Shown in pieces: positions 1 to 8,258 of a stretch of DNA of 15,700 nucleotides. Every line of letters begins with the position of its first letter. The stretch's first letter is position 1. A model generated the notes under the pieces. The model was not told the origin of the DNA. It saw only the letters and a list, made by a program, of their open reading frames with translations, and searched no databases. The DNA comes from JAAFJT01 sp043744275 (GTDB lineage: Bacteria; Bacteroidota; Bacteroidia; Chitinophagales; Saprospiraceae), in the NCBI GenBank assembly GCA_043744275.1, contig JAYTUY010000223.1, positions 1 through 15,700 of the forward strand, read 5' to 3'. A program made the position numbers and the translations under genes.

Positions 1-56
1 ATGCGGTATCTCAAAAAGGTTTCATTTTGAAGGTCGTCATGATGCTCTTTGCTCAT
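1..56 (-). CDS. N-terminus of a divergent hypothetical gene, cut by the window edge
   Basis: Reading leftwards from an ATG at 56-54, an open frame encodes MSKEHHDDLQNETFLRYR and runs off the left edge without a stop. It would be transcribed away from the gene at 220, with an AT-rich gap of 163 bp between the two starts. Eighteen residues are too few to recognise a family. The hydrophilic, acidic start does not look like a signal peptide. The call rests only on the open frame, a plausible ATG and the divergent layout, so it may be a chance frame. Confidence 0.4.
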   Translation of the reverse strand, partial: MSKEHHDDLQNETFLRYR

Positions 57-143
57 TTGGTAGATCAATTTATTAACTAGCAACTTGAATTAATTAAAAT
101 ATTATTTGAAAATTAAAATTTCAAAAATTACACCTGCTGTAAA

Positions 144-174
144 TTTGATTGTTGTAAAGTAAACTATAAATTTG
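144..174 (+). promoter_or_regulatory. Bacteroidota-type promoter of the 220-gene / comEC unit
   Basis: TTTG at 144-147, a 19-bp spacer and TAAATTTG at 167-174 match the Bacteroidota sigma-factor consensus TTTG/TTG-N19-TAnnTTTG. It lies 45 bp before the ATG at 220, so the transcript would have a leader of about 40 nt. Confidence 0.65.
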
Positions 175-219
175 AGTATTATTCACTTTTGCTCAGACAA
201 ATGAGAAAATCAATATTCC

Positions 220-615
220 ATGAGCGACGATAACAAATTGAAAAGCACTCTGATTTATGGCAGCAATCGCACCTATTTTTTTGATGTAAAAATCTCTCAA
301 GAAGGAGGTAAATATTTGGTCATTCAAGAAAATAGACTGAATACCGAACAGCATCAAATAACAGTAGGAGAAGAGAATTTAGCCCAATTTCTTAAAGCGT
401 TGCACCATTTACTGCCTGAATTTGGCATAGAAGAGCCATCAATAGGCGATTTTATCAATGCCTTCAAACCCTGGACACCCGAGGAAGATGAAGACCTTGA
501 GCGGTATTCTGTAGAGGGTACGCCACTTCCTGAATTGTCGCAGATATTTCAAAGAAGAAAAAAAGCCATACAAGTTCGGATAGAAAAATTAAAACGAAAA
601 GAACACTTTAAATAA
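220..615 (+). CDS. PUR-alpha-like (DUF3276) domain protein with C-terminal Myb/SANT-like helix-turn-helix
   Basis: A 131-residue protein with two parts. Residues about 10-65 (RTYFFDVKISQEGGKYLVIQE, then a strand and a helix LAQFLKALHHLL) match the pattern of the PUR-alpha-like DUF3276 family common in Bacteroidota. PUR folds bind single-stranded DNA or RNA; eukaryotic PUR-alpha prefers purine-rich GGN repeats. Residues about 84-125 (WTPEEDEDLERY, then a second helix and the basic helix RRKKAIQVRIEKLKRK) look like a Myb/SANT-type helix-turn-helix, so the protein probably contacts nucleic acid with both halves. It has no signal peptide and should be cytoplasmic. It lies 30 bp upstream of comEC behind its own promoter, so the two are probably co-transcribed. 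The family's exact role is not established. The domain assignment is by pattern recognition; the link to DNA uptake is inference. Confidence 0.75.
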   Translation: MSDDNKLKSTLIYGSNRTYFFDVKISQEGGKYLVIQENRLNTEQHQITVGEENLAQFLKALHHLLPEFGIEEPSIGDFINAFKPWTPEEDEDLERYSVEGTPLPELSQIFQRRKKAIQVRIEKLKRKEHFK

Positions 616-645
616 TAAATCGAGGTAAACATACACATTTCCCAA

Positions 646-2748
646 ATGACAACCGACTGGCGCAAAACACCTTTCGTTCGCTTGATATTGCCGTTTCTAT
701 TAGGCATTTTAATGGCAATCTATATAAACATCCTTCCTCAGATGGCTGTTTTGCTATGCCTGTGTATTTCATTTTTATCTATTTTTATTTTCATTTATTT
801 CAAACCGAGTTTCCGCTTCAAGTGGATAATTGGCATACCCCTCAGTATTTTGCTGTTTTTAATAGGTTATGAATTGACTTATCTTAAAAATGAGCTTAAT
901 TATGCCACTCATTTTCAGAATATTTTGAAGGAAAATGACAATTTTATAGTGGGCATAGTCACGGATAAAATTGAAAAAACAGACTATTGGAGGCTCACCG
1001 TAGCAGTGAATGCCTTGGGTGAAAAAGCGGATTCTTTAAATAATTGTAGCGGCAATTTACTTATTTACTTAAAAAAGGATTCCATTGAAACACCCCCTCA
1101 GTATGGTGACCTCATTTTATCCAAATCGGCAATCCAAATCATGCAGCCGCCCAAAAATCCCGAAGCTGTTGATTTCAAGAAATATTGGCATCTACAAAAC
1201 ATTCATTATCAATGTTTTATAAAATTTGATAACCTTAAAATATTAGCGAACCACCAAGGCAACCCTCTCATGGCTTTGGCTTTGAATTGGCAAAGTCAAT
1301 TTATTCAAATCTTAAAAAAACATTTGACTACTGAAAATGAATTCGCCGTAGGGGCTGCCCTCTTGCTCGGAAGTAAGGATGCCATCAGCGAAGACATTCG
1401 CAATGCTTATGTAGAGACGGGGGCGATGCATATACTCGCTATTTCAGGCATGCATATTTTATTGATTTTCAAGCAATTAGAATGGCTTTTGAATTTATAT
1501 AAATCAGGCAACCGCCGCTGGCGTTGGGTAAAAGCCATCATTTTAATTATTTTGATTGCTTTATTTGCCTTACTCACAGGCTTGGGTGCGAGTGTGTTGC
1601 GAGCAGCCGTGATGGCAAGTTTTATGGCTATAGGCAAAGCGATGAAGCGACGAGCAAGCGTTTTTAATGTTTTGGCAGCGTCTGGTTTTACGCTATTGCT
1701 TTGGAATCCATATTGGTTGATGGATGTGGGATTTCAATTGTCCTTCACAGCAGTTATTGGCATTGCACTCTTTACAGATAAATTCAGTAAAATTTTTATT
1801 TTACAAAACAAAATGTTGCGTTGGGCGTGGTCGAATATCTCCATTGGTTTGGCAGCACAATTGGCAGTGACACCTATTTCGCTCTACTATTTTCATCAGT
1901 TTCCTACCTATTTTTGGCTCTCTGGACTATTGGCAGGCGTAGTTGCAGACATTGCTTTGATGGCTGGAGTAGTCTTATTAATGGTTGATAAAATCCCACT
2001 TTTGGGGTGGGCTATTGGCAAAATTTTATTTGGTGCTCTGTGGCTGATGAATAATTTCATTTTCATTATTCAAAAATTACCGTTTAATCTGCTTGATGGT
2101 TTTTGGCTATCGCTGTGGGCTGTAGGATTAATATATTTAGCTCTATTTGGCATCGCTCGAGTGCTTGAAACGAGGAAGCTACGACTACTCGTTTACCCCC
2201 TCAGTATAAGCATCGTTTTGAGCAGTATGTATGCCTTCTCAAATATAAAAAGCGGTGCTAATCGGCAAGTCATAATTTATAATATATCCCGAAATTCTGT
2301 TGTTGAAATCATTGAAGGAACAACTTCTTATCGATTTTATGAAAAATTTTCAAATAATTTTCAAAGCAAAAACAGAATAAAATTTGCTACCCAAAACTAT
2401 CATAATTCATTGAAAATTAATACGTTAAACGAATTTAATTTTAACGAATATGTATTACAAGAAAAATTTATATACCATAATAGGTGTATGAAAATAGGAG
2501 ACATAGAAGTGCTACTACTTGACAAGCTGCCAAAAATAAGCTTAACTTTGAGTAATTGTTTTGTGGTAGTACATAATAATCCAAAATTTGACATACGTCA
2601 TTTGAAACAAATTATTGCTTTTCGACAAATTATTTTTGATGGTTCGAATAGCAAATGGCGCGTTGAAAAATGGAAAAAAGAATGTGTGGATTTGGGTATT
2701 GATTACTACGATGTTTCTGAAAAGGGTGCTTGGATTTATCAATTTTAA
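646..2748 (+). CDS. comEC: ComEC/Rec2 family competence protein (inner-membrane DNA channel)
   Basis: ComEC forms the inner-membrane channel that passes one strand of incoming DNA into the cytoplasm during natural transformation. The 700-residue protein begins with clustered membrane helices (about 11-85), followed by a soluble DUF4131-type domain (about 90-200). The polytopic competence domain (about 230-540) contains the family signature HILAISGMHILLIF near residue 265. The last 160 residues lie outside the membrane but show no HxHxDH metal-binding motif, so the metallo-beta-lactamase-like nuclease domain of Bacillus-type ComEC is absent or unrecognisable, as in many Bacteroidota homologues. 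The gene carries three copies of the dispersed word, encoding IPLSI (64-68), TPPQY (149-153) and YPLSI (517-521). It follows the PUR/Myb gene by 30 bp and precedes the helix-hairpin-helix gene by 73 bp. Confidence 0.93.
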   Translation: MTTDWRKTPFVRLILPFLLGILMAIYINILPQMAVLLCLCISFLSIFIFIYFKPSFRFKWIIGIPLSILLFLIGYELTYLKNELNYATHFQNILKENDNFIVGIVTDKIEKTDYWRLTVAVNALGEKADSLNNCSGNLLIYLKKDSIETPPQYGDLILSKSAIQIMQPPKNPEAVDFKKYWHLQNIHYQCFIKFDNLKILANHQGNPLMALALNWQSQFIQILKKHLTTENEFAVGAALLLGSKDAISEDIRNAYVETGAMHILAISGMHILLIFKQLEWLLNLYKSGNRRWRWVKAIILIILIALFALLTGLGASVLRAAVMASFMAIGKAMKRRASVFNVLAASGFTLLLWNPYWLMDVGFQLSFTAVIGIALFTDKFSKIFILQNKMLRWAWSNISIGLAAQLAVTPISLYYFHQFPTYFWLSGLLAGVVADIALMAGVVLLMVDKIPLLGWAIGKILFGALWLMNNFIFIIQKLPFNLLDGFWLSLWAVGLIYLALFGIARVLETRKLRLLVYPLSISIVLSSMYAFSNIKSGANRQVIIYNISRNSVVEIIEGTTSYRFYEKFSNNFQSKNRIKFATQNYHNSLKINTLNEFNFNEYVLQEKFIYHNRCMKIGDIEVLLLDKLPKISLTLSNCFVVVHNNPKFDIRHLKQIIAFRQIIFDGSNSKWRVEKWKKECVDLGIDYYDVSEKGAWIYQF
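835..848 (-). repeat. Dispersed word copy 1 (four-G form)
   Basis: The minus strand reads ATACTGAGGGGTAT. The copy lies inside comEC, where the plus strand encodes IPLSI in a membrane helix. Confidence 0.9.
1092..1104 (-). repeat. Dispersed word copy 2 (five-G form)
   Basis: The minus strand reads ATACTGAGGGGGT. The copy lies inside comEC and encodes TPPQY. Confidence 0.92.
2195..2207 (-). repeat. Dispersed word copy 3 (five-G form)
   Basis: The minus strand reads ATACTGAGGGGGT. The copy lies inside comEC and encodes YPLSI, where the last hydrophobic segment begins. Confidence 0.92.
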
Positions 2749-2821
2749 AACAAAATTTTATTTGTATTTAGAATTTAATAAACTGAACATTCATAAAGAC
2801 AACAAAACAAACATACATACC

Positions 2822-4009
2822 ATGAGAAAAATTTTGGCAAATTACTTTTATTACTCTCGCAGTGAGCGAAATGGTGTAATATTATTGACGGCGTTGTCGT
2901 TAGGAATTTTAGTAATCCCGAAAGTTTTCTCAATTTATAAAGAACCGGCTATCCCTATTGATTATCGTGCTTTTGAAAATGAGATATTAGCCTTCCAGAA
3001 TAGCCTGCCACCCGAAAATACTGAGGGGGTAAAGGCTTCCAAAATAAGTGAATCAGAGTTATTCACTTTTAATCCGAATACAGCCACAAGCGAAGATTTT
3101 ATTCAATTAGGACTTTCTTCAAGAGTAGCAACCATTATTAGCCATTATCGTGAAAAAGGAGGTCATTTCTTTAAAAAGGAAGATTTTAAAAAGATATATG
3201 GGATTACATCAGAAGATTATGATAGACTGGAAGCGTTTATTGAGTTGAATGAAGGTGTTAGAAGTTCTGTGAAGTACAATTATGATAGACCTATCCGAGA
3301 ATTTGGGACAGGTCAAAATGAAACGCCTGTAGAAATAAAATTAACTCCGTTTGACCCCAATATGGCGAGCGAATCGGCACTTTTATCACTTGGGTTGGAT
3401 AAAAACACCGTTAAAAATGTGTTAAAATACCGTGAAAAAGGCGGTAAATTTTATAAGAGAGAAGATTTAAAGAGAATTTATGGCTTTTCTGATTTAGATT
3501 ATCTGAGAATTGAAAATTATATACAAATTGCTGATAATCATACAATTACAAATTATAATTCAATTACAAATGTCCAAAACGATTTAAAGAAAAATGAAAG
3601 TATTAAAATCCCGAGCATTATTGATGTCAACAAAGCAACCTCAGAAGAATGGTTGCAACTTCGCGGAATTGGAACTACCTTTGCCGCCCGAATTATTGAA
3701 CAACGCGAAAAATTAGGAGGTTTCGCATCACTCGACCAGTTAAAGGAGATTCATGGCTTACCTGATTCTACCTTCCGCAACATCACACCGTATCTGAAGT
3801 TTTCAACTACTATTTATCGAAAAATTTCAGTCAATAACGCCAACTTTGAGACCATTACACACCCTTACCTAACCCGTAAGCAAGTGGATGTTATTGTGCG
3901 TTTTCGCCTCAATCATGGCAACTACAAAAACATAGAGGACTTGAAAAAAACAGGTGTTTTCACGAACGAAGCACTTGAAAAGCTTAGACCATATTTAACT
4001 TTTGAATGA
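2822..4009 (+). CDS. Membrane-anchored protein with four ComEA-type helix-hairpin-helix repeats
   Basis: A 395-residue protein probably starting at the ATG at 2822 (MRKILANYFYYSRSERNGVILL). An in-frame ATG at 2615 would overlap the comEC end by 134 bp and add a basic extension with no family look, so I prefer 2822. A single membrane helix (about 18-37) is followed by four tandem ComEA-type HhH repeats at about 82-142, 176-236, 267-327 and 335-394. Each opens with an F/I-[DNS]-x-N-x-A-type strand, then L/I-G-x, REKxGG and a YL/YI end; repeat 3 has the classic DVNKATxEEW...LRGIG core. HhH motifs bind the DNA backbone without sequence specificity, and ComEA is the periplasmic DNA receptor that works with ComEC. 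Position after comEC fits that role, but four repeats exceed the usual ComEA and no uptake function is shown. A word copy at 3018-3030 encodes NTEGV. Confidence 0.82.
   Translation: MRKILANYFYYSRSERNGVILLTALSLGILVIPKVFSIYKEPAIPIDYRAFENEILAFQNSLPPENTEGVKASKISESELFTFNPNTATSEDFIQLGLSSRVATIISHYREKGGHFFKKEDFKKIYGITSEDYDRLEAFIELNEGVRSSVKYNYDRPIREFGTGQNETPVEIKLTPFDPNMASESALLSLGLDKNTVKNVLKYREKGGKFYKREDLKRIYGFSDLDYLRIENYIQIADNHTITNYNSITNVQNDLKKNESIKIPSIIDVNKATSEEWLQLRGIGTTFAARIIEQREKLGGFASLDQLKEIHGLPDSTFRNITPYLKFSTTIYRKISVNNANFETITHPYLTRKQVDVIVRFRLNHGNYKNIEDLKKTGVFTNEALEKLRPYLTFE
3018..3030 (+). repeat. Dispersed word copy 4 (five-G form)
   Basis: The plus strand reads ATACTGAGGGGGT. The copy lies in the linker between the membrane anchor and the first HhH repeat of the 2822 gene, encoding TEGV. 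Confidence 0.92.
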
Positions 4010-4150
4010 ATTGAAAACTACATGATAGACTAACTTAAAATTAATAGCATAAAAATTTTGAAACAAGTGTCGCGAATAAATTACCAACTTTAAAATGATG
4101 AAATTTTAAGGATTGTTTTGGACACAATTGTTTAACTAAATATCAAAAAA

Positions 4151-5236
4151 ATGAAAAAGTATTGGATAATATTTTTAACGTCACTCACGCTTTTAACAAG
4201 TGCGTTTGTTTTTCAAAAAAGTAGAAAAGACGCTGATGTACAGCAATTTCCTCTTGCATCATTAGTCAATGATTCAGAAAATATCAAAATAGCGCCTGAT
4301 GGAAGAGCCAAAAAGCCTCGTGTTTTTAGAAAATTATATACTAAAGACTTTATAGACACATTGAAACTTCCGCCTGTAGAGACGAAATTCTTGAAAGCAA
4401 TGGAAAATCAAATGGTTTTACTCAAGCAATTTCAAGATGAAACTTACGGAGATTTGAAATTAGAAGCAGATAGGTTGGAAGAAGTATTAGAAATATTCAG
4501 AAGTGTAAAATCTACTGAGCAATTGGCTGATGCACTCGATGCCTATCAAATTTGTGGAGACGGCAAGGGAAACGTGAAATTTACGGGCTATTATTCGCCC
4601 GTGATTTCAGCCAGTAGAAAAAGAGATGATGGCTACGAACAAGCAATTTATTTAGCCCCGTCTAATGAAAATAATAAAAAGGTTAATGACAATCTCAAAG
4701 TAGCCTACGTTCGCAATTCAGAAGACATTAAAGTGATGCAAATGGAAGGCATTGCTTATTTGAAATTCTCAAATGACGACCGCATTTTGGTATCTTTTGA
4801 TGGTGATTTTCATAGTGTTGAAACTGAAAAAGCGGAAATTAGTCATGATTTGGCTGACAATAAGCCTAAAAAAGTTTTGACAAGTTATGCTGTTTTTACT
4901 CAAAGAGAAAAACCAAAACCTGTGGGAGCTGCAAAAGTGCCCTTAGTAACGGATATAACAATAGCAGTAGATGAAAATTATATTCCATTGGGTAGTGTTC
5001 TTTTGGCAGAAGTGCCTATTTTAGATGAAAACGGCAATCTACTTCGCCAAGAGTATCGTTTCGTTTTAGCTCAAGACACGGGAAGCAAAATTAAAGGGGC
5101 TGCTCATGTTGACTTATATATGGGTGAAGGACAAACAGGCAAAGACCGTATTCACTACATGAATAAATTTGGTAAACTTTGGTTGTTGCTACCTAAAGAA
5201 AAAGAGTCTACTAAATTAGTCGCTCAAAACTTATAA
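4151..5236 (+). CDS. mltA: MltA-type lytic murein transglycosylase with 3D domain
   Basis: MltA enzymes cleave the MurNAc-GlcNAc bond of peptidoglycan and leave 1,6-anhydro-MurNAc ends. The 361 residues match the family's usual length. An N-terminal hydrophobic segment (about 4-21, after MKK) serves as signal peptide or anchor; there is no lipobox cysteine, unlike E. coli MltA. FTGYYSPVI at 144-152 is the MltA signature. The C-terminal 3D domain spans about 268-348, with IAVDENYIPLGS, then D309-TGSKIKG and D321 in VDLYMG. These two aspartates belong to the conserved set that includes the family's catalytic acid. The ending GKLWLLLPK is also typical. The central part (about 160-240) is shorter and more diverged than in proteobacterial enzymes. 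The gene lies 141 bp after the HhH gene and converges on parC across a shared terminator. It contains no copy of the dispersed word. Confidence 0.87.
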   Translation: MKKYWIIFLTSLTLLTSAFVFQKSRKDADVQQFPLASLVNDSENIKIAPDGRAKKPRVFRKLYTKDFIDTLKLPPVETKFLKAMENQMVLLKQFQDETYGDLKLEADRLEEVLEIFRSVKSTEQLADALDAYQICGDGKGNVKFTGYYSPVISASRKRDDGYEQAIYLAPSNENNKKVNDNLKVAYVRNSEDIKVMQMEGIAYLKFSNDDRILVSFDGDFHSVETEKAEISHDLADNKPKKVLTSYAVFTQREKPKPVGAAKVPLVTDITIAVDENYIPLGSVLLAEVPILDENGNLLRQEYRFVLAQDTGSKIKGAAHVDLYMGEGQTGKDRIHYMNKFGKLWLLLPKEKESTKLVAQNL

Positions 5237-5260
5237 AGATGTTTTAAAATTTTACCTATA

Positions 5261-5292
5261 AAAAAGGCGGCTTCAAACGAAGTCGCCTTTTT
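5261..5292. terminator. Bidirectional rho-independent terminator between mltA and parC
   Basis: Arms at 5261-5274 and 5279-5292 pair over 14 bp with one G-T pair and a 4-nt loop. An A-run on the left and a T-run on the right let it work on both strands. It sits exactly between two convergent genes. Confidence 0.9.
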
Positions 5293-5312
5293 GTTTTTAT
5301 GACAATTATATC

Positions 5313-8003
5313 TTAATCAAAATCGAATTCGATGGTATCACCTGCTTGATACTTACCATTTTCCTCATTTTTAACGTCTGATACTGAGGGGGTATCTTGA
5401 ACACTATCTTCTTCAATATTATTGAATTTACTTTCCTCTTGAACGTCAGGTTCAACTGTTGTAGAGATAATTTCTTTAACACCAGTTAACTTTTGGTCGC
5501 TCAAACGATTACCTAAGGCTTTCCAACCTTTTACATCAATAAAATCTGCTAAACTCACTTCGCCATCCATTTTCTTTGAACCTATTTTCATCGAATATTG
5601 AATGCGGGGATTGGCTTTTACGGAAGCAAAAAGGAGCAATGATTTTTTATGCTCTACGATATAACTGTAACGCTCATTGAGTTTATTGGTATCAATTTTA
5701 AAACGTTTCACCATCGTCCAATCCTTATTACCATCGTAATGAACCGCTGAAATAACTGTTTCAGAGGTCAATTTACCTAAATGCAGCATTTCACTTGGTT
5801 CAAAATGCTTCGCCATGTCAATATCAGTCACTTCATAGCTGCCATCTTTGAATAAAATGAGCACATTATCGCCTGTATCAAATTCGCCCAGCAATCTGCC
5901 CCGCTCAGTATCGTTCAATTTGCCTGTAATATCGTCAAACCAAATCTTTTTAGCACCCAATGTGGATTTGCCGACTGAGGCTTGTTTTATTTTAAAAATG
6001 GGGAATTTAGTCACAATATTGCCTTGAGAACTACGCCCCTTGATGCCAATTTCGCCGAAATCAAAATCAAACGATTTTTTCTTAGCCGTTGAACTTTGAG
6101 TCAGTTGGATGGTGACAACTTCGGATTCGCCGTTGGGATTGGCGGTGAAATATAGGAGTTTTGAATTATTATTCCCTTGCGTCAAATCATAATCCGTTGC
6201 CCGCGTGATAGCCGTCACGTTGAAACGCTTGGCATAACTGATGCCTGTTTTACCGTCTAAATAAATCAAATTGTAAGTCGTTCGCTCATCGCCTTTTTTC
6301 CAAACGGCAACATGGATGATATTTTTTCCAACAAAAACTTTATCTGCTACTTTAACCACTTGAAACTTACCATCTTTTCTGAAAGCAATTATTTCATCAA
6401 TATCTGAGCAATCTGCTACAAATTTATCTTTTTTTAAGCCTGTGCCGATGAAGCCATCCTCAAAATTGACATATAATTTAGCATTATTGGCTACAACTTC
6501 TGTCGCTTGGATATTGTCAAAAACACGTATTTCAGTTTTTCGCTCACGCCCTTTTCCATATTTTTTCAATAAATCTTCGTAGTATTTTATAGCAAAATCA
6601 TTCAAATTAGCTAAATCATGCTTTACTTGAGCAAGTTCGTCAAGAAGGCGTTGCAAATATTCATCAGCTTCAAATTTGTTGTATTTTGAAATACGGCGAA
6701 TCTTTATTTCAGTCAAACGCACTACATCTTCCTGCGTGATACCCCTCAGTAAAGTAAGCCTTTTGTCATTTTTCAAAGGCGTTTCCTGAGGTTCGAGTAC
6801 ATATTTTTTCAATTCTCTGGGTATGATTTCCAAAACTTGCTCCCAACTCTCGGCATCTTCAATTTCATGATAAATTCGATTTTCAATAAAAATCTTTTCA
6901 AGACTTGTAAAATGCCATTTTTCTTCTAATTCATTTTTTCTAATTTCTAACTCCTGCCTAAGCAATTCTTTGGTTTGCTCGGTACAAGTTTTCAAAATTT
7001 CGTTGACATCTACAAAATATGGCTTATCGGCAATGATAATACAAGCGTTCGGCGATATAGAAATCTCGCAATCTGAAAAAGCATAAAGGGCATCCATCGT
7101 CACATCGGGCGATACGCCAGGCTGCAATTCTATTGCTACTTCTACATCTTTCGCCGTATTGTCATTGACTTTTTTAATTTTAATTTTACCCTTTTCAGCC
7201 GCTTTTAAAATGCTGTCAATCAAATCGCCTGTAGTCGTCGCATACGGGATTTCACGGATATACAGCATTTTTTTATCCTTAGAAATCTCAATTCGTGCTC
7301 GTACACGCACCTTGCCACCTCGCTTACCGCCGTTGTAATTCGTCACATCAATCATACCACCCGTTTGAAAATCGGGTAAAATATTTGTTTTACGTCCCTT
7401 CAACACATCTACACTGGCTTTAATTAGTTCGATAAAATTATGCGGCATTATCTTAGTCGAAAGTCCCACGGCAATACCGTCAACACCTTGAGCCAAAAGC
7501 AGTGGGAACTTCACAGGCAATGTAACAGGCTCTCTTTTACGACCATCGTAACTCACGCCCCAAGGGGTTGTTTGAGGATTAAATGCAATATCCAAAGCAA
7601 ATTTGGTCAAACGGGCTTCAATATAACGTGGTGCGGCTGCCCCATCGCCTGTGCGAATATCGCCCCAGTTGCCTTGACAATCAATCAATAAATCCTTTTG
7701 CCCAAGGTTGACGAGGGCATCACCGATGGCTGCATCACCATGCGGATGATATTGCATGGTTTGCCCGATGATGTTCGCCACTTTATGGTAACGTCCATCG
7801 TCCATTTCCTTCATGGCGTGCAAAATGCGGCGTTGCACGGGCTTCAATCCGTCTTCGATATAAGGAACAGCCCGTTCCAAAATGACATAAGAGGCGTAGT
7901 CCAAGAAGTAATCTTGATACATATTGCCCAGCGTAATCACATTATCGCCTTTGCTATTGGTGGCATTGCCGTTATCGGGCGTTGCGGTGTTTCTTTTAGC
8001 CAT
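5313..8003 (-). CDS. parC: DNA topoisomerase IV subunit A (ParC)
   Basis: ParC is the DNA-breaking subunit of topoisomerase IV, which with ParE decatenates daughter chromosomes. The 896-residue protein opens with a 25-residue polar leader, then the winged-helix/tower core. GLKPVQRRILHAM is at about 52-64, HPHGDAAIGDAL at 86-97 and the catalytic tyrosine, Y127, in AAAPRYIEARL. The coiled-coil gate region is about 330-480 and a beta-pinwheel C-terminal domain about 500-840. The tail is acidic and ends GDTIEFDFD, as in other Bacteroidota ParC proteins. The pattern (YASYVILERAVP, NLGQKDLLIDCQGNWGD) fits Bacteroidota ParC rather than GyrA. The position matching the quinolone-contacting Ser80 of E. 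coli ParC is Ala91; I believe small residues there are usual in this group. parE is not in the window. Two word copies lie inside, encoding LLRGI in the core and DTPSV in the tail. Confidence 0.93.
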   Translation of the reverse strand: MAKRNTATPDNGNATNSKGDNVITLGNMYQDYFLDYASYVILERAVPYIEDGLKPVQRRILHAMKEMDDGRYHKVANIIGQTMQYHPHGDAAIGDALVNLGQKDLLIDCQGNWGDIRTGDGAAAPRYIEARLTKFALDIAFNPQTTPWGVSYDGRKREPVTLPVKFPLLLAQGVDGIAVGLSTKIMPHNFIELIKASVDVLKGRKTNILPDFQTGGMIDVTNYNGGKRGGKVRVRARIEISKDKKMLYIREIPYATTTGDLIDSILKAAEKGKIKIKKVNDNTAKDVEVAIELQPGVSPDVTMDALYAFSDCEISISPNACIIIADKPYFVDVNEILKTCTEQTKELLRQELEIRKNELEEKWHFTSLEKIFIENRIYHEIEDAESWEQVLEIIPRELKKYVLEPQETPLKNDKRLTLLRGITQEDVVRLTEIKIRRISKYNKFEADEYLQRLLDELAQVKHDLANLNDFAIKYYEDLLKKYGKGRERKTEIRVFDNIQATEVVANNAKLYVNFEDGFIGTGLKKDKFVADCSDIDEIIAFRKDGKFQVVKVADKVFVGKNIIHVAVWKKGDERTTYNLIYLDGKTGISYAKRFNVTAITRATDYDLTQGNNNSKLLYFTANPNGESEVVTIQLTQSSTAKKKSFDFDFGEIGIKGRSSQGNIVTKFPIFKIKQASVGKSTLGAKKIWFDDITGKLNDTERGRLLGEFDTGDNVLILFKDGSYEVTDIDMAKHFEPSEMLHLGKLTSETVISAVHYDGNKDWTMVKRFKIDTNKLNERYSYIVEHKKSLLLFASVKANPRIQYSMKIGSKKMDGEVSLADFIDVKGWKALGNRLSDQKLTGVKEIISTTVEPDVQEESKFNNIEEDSVQDTPSVSDVKNEENGKYQAGDTIEFDFD
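5381..5393 (+). repeat. Dispersed word copy 5 (five-G form)
   Basis: The plus strand reads ATACTGAGGGGGT. On the coding strand of parC the copy encodes DTPSV in the disordered acidic tail. Confidence 0.92.
6739..6751 (-). repeat. Dispersed word copy 6 (four-G form, last base changed)
   Basis: The minus strand reads TACTGAGGGGTAT preceded by T. The copy lies inside parC and encodes LLRGI within the conserved core domain. Confidence 0.85.
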
Positions 8004-8086
8004 TCAATCAGAGATTATTTTGATTTTTGGATTTTAACGATCAATTTTTCTAACGCTCTTTTCTTTGAAATTGTTAGAAAAACAAG

Positions 8087-8118
8087 CAAAAGTAATCCTT
8101 TTTTTATTTTAATTCAAA
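8087..8118 (-). promoter_or_regulatory. Bacteroidota-type promoter of parC
   Basis: On the minus strand TTTG (8118-8115), a 20-bp A/T-rich spacer and TACTTTTG (8094-8087) match TTTG-N19/20-TAnnTTTG. It lies 83 bp before the parC ATG and just downstream of the GH3 terminator hairpin, so parC is probably transcribed independently of GH3. Confidence 0.7.
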
Positions 8119-8147
8119 ACTTTTTGTTTTAAAATAAAAACAAAAAC

Positions 8148-8160
8148 ACCCCCTCAGTAT
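8148..8160 (-). repeat. Dispersed word copy 7 (left arm of inverted pair)
   Basis: The minus strand reads ATACTGAGGGGGT. The copy is intergenic and pairs with the copy at 8230. Confidence 0.93.
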
Positions 8161-8229
8161 ATTTCGGATTTTGGATGTCGAATTTTGAACATGTGGCGTG
8201 TCCGAAATCCGAAATGCAAAATCTGAAAT

Positions 8230-8242
8230 ATACTGAGGGGGT
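8230..8242 (+). repeat. Dispersed word copy 8 (right arm of inverted pair)
   Basis: The plus strand reads ATACTGAGGGGGT. The copy is intergenic and lies in inverted orientation to copy 7. Confidence 0.93.
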
Positions 8243-8258
8243 GAAATGATGAACACTA

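Larger units (their letters stand above)
8147..8243 (-). terminator. GH3 terminator built from an inverted pair of the dispersed word
   Basis: Arms at 8147-8165 and 8225-8243 are perfectly complementary over 19 bp. They extend inward to about 27 bp (8147-8173 with 8217-8243) with one mismatch. Each arm contains one full word copy (8148-8160 and 8230-8242). Read on the minus strand, the hairpin is followed by TTTTTGTTTTT, so it is a good rho-independent terminator for the GH3 gene, whose stop codon is 16 bp away. On the plus strand there is no T-run. Confidence 0.8.

Noticed and set aside
2615..2821. Upstream ATG for the helix-hairpin-helix protein
   Set aside because: It would overlap comEC by 134 bp and add a basic stretch unlike the family; the start at 2822 places the membrane helix at the usual place.
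5898..5911. GCCCCGCTCAGTAT in parC as another word copy
   Set aside because: A G interrupts the C-run and the shared ACTGAGGGG core is absent; it encodes the ordinary ParC segment ERGRL.
7698..8132. A plus-strand open frame over the parC start
   Set aside because: It is antisense to the conserved ParC N-terminus, covers the parC promoter and has no family-like sequence. The same applies to the other antisense frames over comEC, GH3, rpsF, the WG gene and the regulator.
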